Shown: positions 25,386 through 27,268 of the stretch, one piece after another
Layout of the letters: each line of letters opens with the position of its first letter
Position numbering within the stretch: the stretch's first letter is position 1
Assembly (NCBI GenBank): GCA_039030335.1
Contig: JBCCEJ010000080.1
Coordinates: 1-27,268, forward strand
Length of the DNA stretch: 27,268 nucleotides
From: JBCCEJ01 sp039030335
GTDB lineage: Bacteria; Pseudomonadota; Gammaproteobacteria; HK1
Direction: 5' to 3'
Made by a program: the position numbers and the translations under genes
The notes under the pieces: generated by a model
Database searches by the model: none
What the model saw: the letters and a program-made list of their open reading frames with translations, nothing else
What the model was told of the DNA's origin: nothing

Positions 25386-26492
25386 ATGGGTGCCTACATC
25401 CTTCGACGACTGCTGCTGATCGCGCCGACGCTAATCGGCATCATGGCGCTCAACTTCGTTATCGTGCAGATGGCCCCGGGCGGTCCGATCGAGCAGCTGA
25501 TCGCGGAGATGGAAGGCACTGCGGTAACGGCGACGGCTCGCATCAGCGGCGGTAGCGGCGGGGCCGAAGTTGGCGCGCAGTCTTCCGGTGGCAGCAGCAA
25601 CCCCACTACCAGCAAGTATCGGGGTGGCGCTGGCCTGGAACCGGAGTATCTGGCCGAGCTCGAGCGGCAGTTCGGTTTTGACAAGCCGATGCATGAGCGT
25701 TTCTTCTCGATGCTCTGGAACTACCTGAGCCTCGATTTCGGCCAGAGCTTCTTCCAGGATCGGGATGTCATGGACCTCGTGGCAGACAAGCTGCCCGTCT
25801 CGATTTCGCTGGGCGTATGGACCACGCTGCTCGTCTATCTGATATCGATTCCCCTCGGCATCCGTAAAGCCGTTGCCGACGGCTCGCGCTTCGACATCTG
25901 GACCAGCACGATGGTGATCGTCGGCTATGCCATTCCCGGATTCCTGTTCGGTGTGCTGCTGGTAGTCGTATTTGCCGGCGGACAGTATCTGGACTGGTTT
26001 CCGTTGAGGGGATTGACCTCGTCTGACTTCGACACCATGCCGTGGTGGCAGCAGGTGGCCGATTACCTGTGGCACATCACGCTACCGGTCCTGGCCTTGG
26101 TCGTCGGCGGCTTCGCCAGCCTGACGATGCTCACGAAGAACTCGTTCCTCGACCAAATTCACCTGCAGTACGTCATGACGGCGCGGGCCAAGGGGCTGAC
26201 GGAGTCGCGCATCCTCTACGGCCACGTGTTTCGCAACGCGATGCTGATCGTCATCGCGGGGTTTCCCGCCGCGTTCGTCTCAGTGCTGTTCACCAGCGCA
26301 CTCCTGGTGGAGACCATTTTTTCGCTGGACGGGCTCGGACGACTGGGTTTCGACGCCGCCATCAATCGGGACTATCCCGTGATGTTCGCAACCCTGTACG
26401 TATTCACACTACTCGGCCTGCTGATGCAGTTGATCGGCGATCTGGTCTACACCGTCGTCGACCCGCGCATCGATTTCGACAGCCGCGCGTGA
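25386..26492 (+). CDS. yejB: YejB-type ABC peptide transporter permease
   Basis: A 368-residue inner-membrane permease collinear with E. coli YejB. It begins MGAYILRRLLLIAPTLIGIMALNFVIVQMAPGGP in outline. It has a periplasmic Ser/Gly-rich loop (about 45-80) ending in YRGGAGLEPEYLAELERQFGFDKPMHERF, then five more membrane helices. The cytoplasmic EAA-type coupling loop is YVMTARAKGLTESRILYGHVFRNA. The end VVDPRIDFDSR is nearly the same as in YejB. I chose the ATG at 25386, matching the family N-terminus, over a TTG two codons upstream. It lies 36 bp after yejA and 19 bp before yejE, so the three form an operon. Confidence 0.96.
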   Translation: MGAYILRRLLLIAPTLIGIMALNFVIVQMAPGGPIEQLIAEMEGTAVTATARISGGSGGAEVGAQSSGGSSNPTTSKYRGGAGLEPEYLAELERQFGFDKPMHERFFSMLWNYLSLDFGQSFFQDRDVMDLVADKLPVSISLGVWTTLLVYLISIPLGIRKAVADGSRFDIWTSTMVIVGYAIPGFLFGVLLVVVFAGGQYLDWFPLRGLTSSDFDTMPWWQQVADYLWHITLPVLALVVGGFASLTMLTKNSFLDQIHLQYVMTARAKGLTESRILYGHVFRNAMLIVIAGFPAAFVSVLFTSALLVETIFSLDGLGRLGFDAAINRDYPVMFATLYVFTLLGLLMQLIGDLVYTVVDPRIDFDSRA

Positions 26493-26511
26493 ACTACGGC
26501 CACTGACACCG

Positions 26512-27268
26512 ATGACCCTGAGCCCTATCACCGCACGGCGCCTCGCAAACTTCCGCAGTAATCGCCGCGGCTACTGGTCGTTATGGGCGTTTCTCCTGTT
26601 GTTTGCCGTGAGCCTCCCGGCCGAGTTCATTGCCAACGACAAGCCGTTGGTCGTGTCGTTCAAGCAGGAACTCTATTGGCCAGTCTTCAACGACTATGCC
26701 GAGACGACGTTCGGCGGCGAGTTGGAAACCAACGCCGACTACACCGACCCCTACGTCATCGAACTTATCGAAGCGAGCGGCTGGGTCTTGCGAGCTCCGG
26801 TGCCGTACAGCTATGACACGAAGATCCTGGATCTGCCCGGTTCCGCGCCGACCGCGCCTACGCCGGATAACTGGCTGGGTACGGACGACCAGGGGCGCGA
26901 CGTCGTCGCACGCATCATCTACGGATTTCGTATCTCGGTCCTCTTCGGTTTGCTGTTGACAGTGCTATCGAGCGTCATCGGTGTCGCCGCCGGCGCCGTG
27001 CAAGGCTATTTCGGCGGTCTGGTCGACCTGCTGGCGCAACGCTTCATAGAAGTCTGGAGCGGGCTGCCGGTGCTCTATCTCCTGATTATCATGGCGTCTG
27101 TCATAACGCCCGGCTTCTTTACCATCCTCGGTCTCATGCTGCTGTTCTCTTGGATGGGACTGGTCGGTGTAGTGCGCGCGGAATTTCTGCGGGCGAGGAA
27201 CTTCGAATACGTGCGGGCCGCCAGGGCGCTCGGCGTCAGCGATACCGTCATCATGTTCCGCCACGTGC
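26512..27268 (+). CDS. yejE: YejE-type ABC peptide transporter permease, 3' end outside window
   Basis: I translated this frame directly: 252 codons from the ATG at 26512 stay open to the window end. It starts MTLSPITARRLANFRSNRRGYWSLW in outline, followed by a membrane helix and IANDKPLVV, as in E. coli YejE. NWLGTDDQGRDVVARIIYGFRISVLFG marks the start of the permease domain. FIEVWSGLPVLYLL and MGLVGVVRAEFLRARNFEYVRAARALGVSD carry the coupling loop that contacts the ATPase. About 90 residues, to judge from E. coli YejE, and the ATPase gene yejF would lie beyond the window. Confidence 0.95.
   Translation, partial: MTLSPITARRLANFRSNRRGYWSLWAFLLLFAVSLPAEFIANDKPLVVSFKQELYWPVFNDYAETTFGGELETNADYTDPYVIELIEASGWVLRAPVPYSYDTKILDLPGSAPTAPTPDNWLGTDDQGRDVVARIIYGFRISVLFGLLLTVLSSVIGVAAGAVQGYFGGLVDLLAQRFIEVWSGLPVLYLLIIMASVITPGFFTILGLMLLFSWMGLVGVVRAEFLRARNFEYVRAARALGVSDTVIMFRHV

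Overview
The window is about 27 kb of high-GC, densely coded bacterial chromosome. It looks like a free-living Gammaproteobacterium: mfd is followed by a csiV-type gene, the 6-oxopurine-type methylthioinosine phosphorylase resembles the Pseudomonas enzyme, and the EttA, MlaA, Dxs and YejABE homologues align closely with gammaproteobacterial ones. I cannot name genus or family from sequence alone. Many genes lack a clear Shine-Dalgarno site and several appear to start with TTG or GTG. I see no rRNA, tRNA, CRISPR array, insertion sequence, phage gene or integration site. This is core chromosome rather than a genomic island.

Layout. (1) 1-1912, minus strand: a TetR-type repressor and an RND/MMPL exporter cut by the window edge, each preceded by a copy of the same 22-bp inverted-repeat motif. 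(2) 1998-4009, minus strand: a terC-usp pair with overlapping stop and start, then an ABHD10-like serine hydrolase. (3) 4196-8470, plus strand: mfd (transcription-repair coupling) with a good sigma70-type promoter, then a CsiV-like secreted protein. (4) 8525-11896, minus strand: MTIP (purine/methionine salvage) overlapping ettA (translation throttle), then mlaA (outer-membrane lipid asymmetry) behind a terminator. (5) 11897-12380: a 484-bp divergent spacer, then dxs (first step of the MEP isoprenoid pathway). (6) 14326-15303: a qor-type quinone oxidoreductase on the minus strand. (7) 15567-20185, plus strand: a full-length HyuA-HyuB fusion of the 5-oxoprolinase type overlapping a Sel1-SPOR envelope protein, facing an Asp/Glu racemase-family gene and a glycerophosphodiester phosphodiesterase on the minus strand. 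(8) 21857-27268, plus strand: a class II histone-deacetylase-fold amidohydrolase, a TlpA thioredoxin, then yejA-yejB-yejE, with yejE cut by the window end.

The genes are mostly housekeeping. Two themes recur: envelope/peptidoglycan (CsiV, MlaA, Sel1-SPOR) and uptake or recycling of peptides and glutamate derivatives (5-oxoprolinase, racemase, YejABE, TlpA). I found no convincing undescribed system. The strongest non-coding observation is the matched pair of predicted TetR operators at 1244-1265 and 1938-1959. The most interesting gene contexts are the tlpA-yejABE run and the 5-oxoprolinase/Sel1-SPOR/racemase block.
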